Shown piece by piece: positions 52,205 through 54,061 of a stretch of DNA of 54,061 nucleotides (its first letter is position 1; each line of letters opens with the position of its first letter). Where the stretch lies: contig NZ_JAERRK010000033.1 of assembly GCF_016741775.1 (NCBI RefSeq), positions 1 to 54,061 on the forward strand. The letters are read 5' to 3'. Origin of the DNA: Streptomyces actinomycinicus (GTDB taxonomy: Bacteria; Actinomycetota; Actinomycetes; Streptomycetales; Streptomycetaceae). The notes below the pieces were generated by a model that saw only the letters and a list, made by a program, of their open reading frames with translations, was not told the origin of the DNA and searched no databases. Both the position numbers and the translations under genes were made by a program.

Positions 52205-52762
52205 CTACAAGTCGAACTCCAGGTGCTCGATGTCGGTGAAGCGGACCTCCTCGAGCTGGCCGGCCCGGCGGCCGCTGACCTGGAAGTAGACCTCCTTGAG
52301 CCCTTCGGCGGCGATCTCCCGCAGACGCTGCTCGGTGGCGCCCTGCTCCTGGGCCTCGAAGAGGCGGGCGGCGTACTGCGGAGGCAGCGCCACCGTGAGA
52401 TGGCGGAGGCGGTCTTCGTCGGTGGAGCCGATCGGCGCGGTGTAGCCGATCCGGGCCCGGGTGTCGATGACGATGCCGCCGGTGGTCGCCGCCTGCTTCC
52501 GGGCCTTGGCGCGGATCTGCGGCTGCCACCGCTTCTTCACCTCGCGCTCCAGGCGCGCGGCGAGGTCCGGGCGCGGCTTCTTGATCTGGTCTTTCACGTA
52601 CCGTTCGACGGTGCGCTGGGAGATGCGCAGCATCTGGGCGACCGGCTTGGTGCCCTTGAGTTGCTTGACCAGGTACCGCATCTGCGCGCCCGCGCTCTTG
52701 GGCGCCGGGCGGGTGAACGCCTTCTGCACCGCGGCGTCCAGGCCGTCCCCGAACAGGCTCAT
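52205..52762 (-). CDS. tpg: Telomere terminal protein Tpg, intact
   Basis: 185 residues, the normal Tpg length. Tpg is covalently attached to the 5' ends of Streptomyces linear replicons and primes patching of the terminal gap. Visible blocks: MSLFGDGLDAAVQKAFTRP, then an HTH at ~41-60 (VAQMLRISQRTVERYVKDQI), basic KKPRPDLAARLEREVKKRWQ, TGGIVIDTRARIGYTAPIGS, LRHLTVALPPQYAARLFEAQ, REIAAEGLKEVYFQ and VRFTDIEHLEFDL. GGAGAG lies six bases before the ATG, in the nine-base gap after tap. Of three tpg copies here, only this one is uninterrupted. Confidence 0.95.
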   Translation of the reverse strand: MSLFGDGLDAAVQKAFTRPAPKSAGAQMRYLVKQLKGTKPVAQMLRISQRTVERYVKDQIKKPRPDLAARLEREVKKRWQPQIRAKARKQAATTGGIVIDTRARIGYTAPIGSTDEDRLRHLTVALPPQYAARLFEAQEQGATEQRLREIAAEGLKEVYFQVSGRRAGQLEEVRFTDIEHLEFDL

Positions 52763-52771
52763 CGCCCTCTC

Positions 52772-54061
52772 CTACTCTCCGCTGTCGACGTCGGTGACGG
52801 TGCCGTCCTTGATGTAGCGGGCGAGGTTGAGCTCCGGCGCGTTGAACCGCTCGCGGACCTCTTCGCCCCACAGGACATCCTGGGTGCCCTCATGCTTGAC
52901 CAGGCCCGGGTTGATGCCGAGCTTGAAGCCGCCGGGCAGCGGCTTGCCCTCCCGATAGGGCAGGAAGTCCAGCGGGCTCGGCCCGTTGAAGGCGTAGACG
53001 ACGCAGTCGGACAGGATCGCGATCGGGTACTGCCCGGTGAACGACGCGTGCTTGACGATCTTGCGGTGCAGGTTGATCCGGGTGCGGGAAATGACCGCCG
53101 CCCGGATGTCCGGACGCCACGTCGGGCGGGACAGGGCGCGCCACGGCTCGCCCGGCCGCCAGCCCTTCCCGCGCGGGCGCTCGCGCAGCTTGCCCAGGCC
53201 GCCCTTGACCGTCGCCTTGATCGCCGAGACGACGATCGCCAGCTCGGGGTCACGCTCCTTGTAGCCGTCCATCGCCGCGAGGAAGTCGGCCGGAGCCAGG
53301 TCGGCGTCGACGCCGAGGTCGGCCATCGTGGCGAGGAAGGCGTCACGGAGCCGGTTGTACCAGCCGTCCAGGTAGCGGCCGTTCTCGTAGCGCACCCACG
53401 CCTCGATCGGCCGCACCTCGTAGCCGAGCTCCACCGCGTAGGCGACGGTAGGCGTCGCGTACCAATCCGGCCCCTCCGGGCAGTCACCCTTCGGCGTGAA
53501 CGGGGAGGGCAACAGGCTGCCGTCCAGCTCCACCCACTCCTTGCCGACCTTCACCTTCGACTGGTCGACGTGGGAGAGGCCGACCAGCCACGAGCCGGGC
53601 AGCTTCGGGTCGAACGCCGGGTTCGTGACGTGCGTGGGCGCGCCGAGGCCGACGGTCAGGCCGCTGGCGCCGGCGGCGAAGGCCATGTTCACGTCGATGC
53701 CGACCAGGTGCCGCAGGGTGCACTCGGCATCCGTCATCGGCCGCGCCCAGTCGTACGCCTCCTCGAACAGCTTCTCTCCGGGGCCACGGACGTGGAACGC
53801 CGGTAGGTCCTTCAGCAGCGGGTGCCCGTCCGGGGCCTCGCACGGGGCGCAGTCCACCGGGTCCTTGCCCAGCGAGCCGGGGTTGTGCTCGGAGTGTCGG
53901 CGGCCGTTGGCGTCGGGCTCGGAGGCGCGGGTCGGCGGGTGCAGAGCGGTCATCAGCTCAAGGCCGGTGACGGCGGTGGAGCCGCGCGGCGTCATCACCC
54001 GGGAGGCGTACGCCCCGAGCACGCGGTCGAGTTCCGCCGGCGGGTCGCCCTGGCGGGACCC
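52772..54061 (-). CDS. tap: Telomere-associated protein Tap, 3' part (runs off the window)
   Basis: The C-terminal ~429 residues of Tap; the start and HTH lie beyond 54061. Blocks: RVMTPRGSTAVTGLELMTAL, AYDWARPMTDAECTLRHLVG, IDVNMAFAAGASGLTVGLG, LPSPFTPKGDCPEGPDWYAT, TVAYAVELGYEVRPIEAWVR and TWRPDIRAAVISRTRINLHR to TVTDVDSGE. Every block is matched in the broken copy at 34.8-37 kb, but this frame is open throughout. Tap binds the 3' overhang and Tpg and is needed for linear replication. It is co-transcribed with tpg. Confidence 0.93.
   Translation of the reverse strand, partial: GSRQGDPPAELDRVLGAYASRVMTPRGSTAVTGLELMTALHPPTRASEPDANGRRHSEHNPGSLGKDPVDCAPCEAPDGHPLLKDLPAFHVRGPGEKLFEEAYDWARPMTDAECTLRHLVGIDVNMAFAAGASGLTVGLGAPTHVTNPAFDPKLPGSWLVGLSHVDQSKVKVGKEWVELDGSLLPSPFTPKGDCPEGPDWYATPTVAYAVELGYEVRPIEAWVRYENGRYLDGWYNRLRDAFLATMADLGVDADLAPADFLAAMDGYKERDPELAIVVSAIKATVKGGLGKLRERPRGKGWRPGEPWRALSRPTWRPDIRAAVISRTRINLHRKIVKHASFTGQYPIAILSDCVVYAFNGPSPLDFLPYREGKPLPGGFKLGINPGLVKHEGTQDVLWGEEVRERFNAPELNLARYIKDGTVTDVDSGE

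Noticed and set aside
52190..53806. 538-codon plus-strand frame
   Set aside because: Antisense shadow of tpg and tap; both have strong family matches on the minus strand.
1..54061. CRISPR arrays, rRNA and tRNA genes
   Set aside because: No regularly spaced repeats, cloverleaf with the GGTTCGA-type T loop, or rRNA-like sequence was noticed by eye; a covariance-model search would be decisive.

Overview
The window is high-GC actinobacterial DNA, almost certainly Streptomyces. GTG starts are frequent, genes often overlap at ATGA/GTGA, and there are two in-frame TTA codons in one gene. It also carries the linear-replicon genes tap and tpg. The first ~235 bases are a ladder of closely packed short hairpins with 3-base loops, matching the fold-back sequences of Streptomyces telomeres. 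The window therefore begins a few tens of bases inside one end of a linear chromosome or linear plasmid and runs inward through subtelomeric accessory DNA.

Layout. 1-5.7 kb: telomere, a methyltransferase, NRPS debris, a MerR-like regulator and a 48-residue small gene with its own terminator. 5.7-16.4 kb: an RmlD-like reductase, a PD-(D/E)XK protein, a very strong hairpin, a broken XRE regulator, a lipoprotein, a toxin-antitoxin pair, a large ribbon-helix-helix protein with a partner gene, and a CoiA-like nuclease. 16.8-25.9 kb: an FG-GAP secreted protein, IS21/IS5 scars, a secreted protein/lipoprotein pair, a decayed tpg, a histidine kinase without a regulator, and a TPR protein. 25.9-30.5 kb: a five-gene DUF4129/MoxR/DUF58 operon whose first gene has two TTA codons. 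30.5-38.7 kb: IS5 scars, a lipoprotein, an alpha-lytic-type protease, a broken tap-tpg pair, and a second toxin-antitoxin pair under a perfect 24-bp palindrome. 39-42.5 kb: a damaged three-gene Mu-type transposon abutting pyrE. 42.8-47.8 kb: an XRE/MmyB regulator divergent from a short-chain dehydrogenase, a STAS protein, an IS21 deletion derivative enclosing a broken passenger gene, and an ANTAR protein. 47.9-54 kb: a row of Streptomyces hypothetical genes including a probable nuclease, a frameshifted HEPN-like gene, a ~1.1-kb unit bounded by inverted repeats, and an intact tpg with the 3' part of tap.

The strongest theme is end maintenance and its decay. There are three tpg copies (intact at 52.2 kb, broken at 34.2 kb, heavily decayed at 21.2 kb) and two tap copies (34.8 and 52.8 kb) inboard of one telomere, as expected if ends were repeatedly replaced or captured. 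Transposase fragments and single-base frameshifts are dense. Some frameshifts lie in C or G runs and could be sequencing errors. The best candidates for an undescribed system are the inverted-repeat unit at 51.07-52.20 kb, the coupled genes at 47.9-50.3 kb, the two-gene unit at 11.75-14.27 kb, and the secreted protein/lipoprotein pair at 20-21.2 kb. Functions proposed for them are inference.
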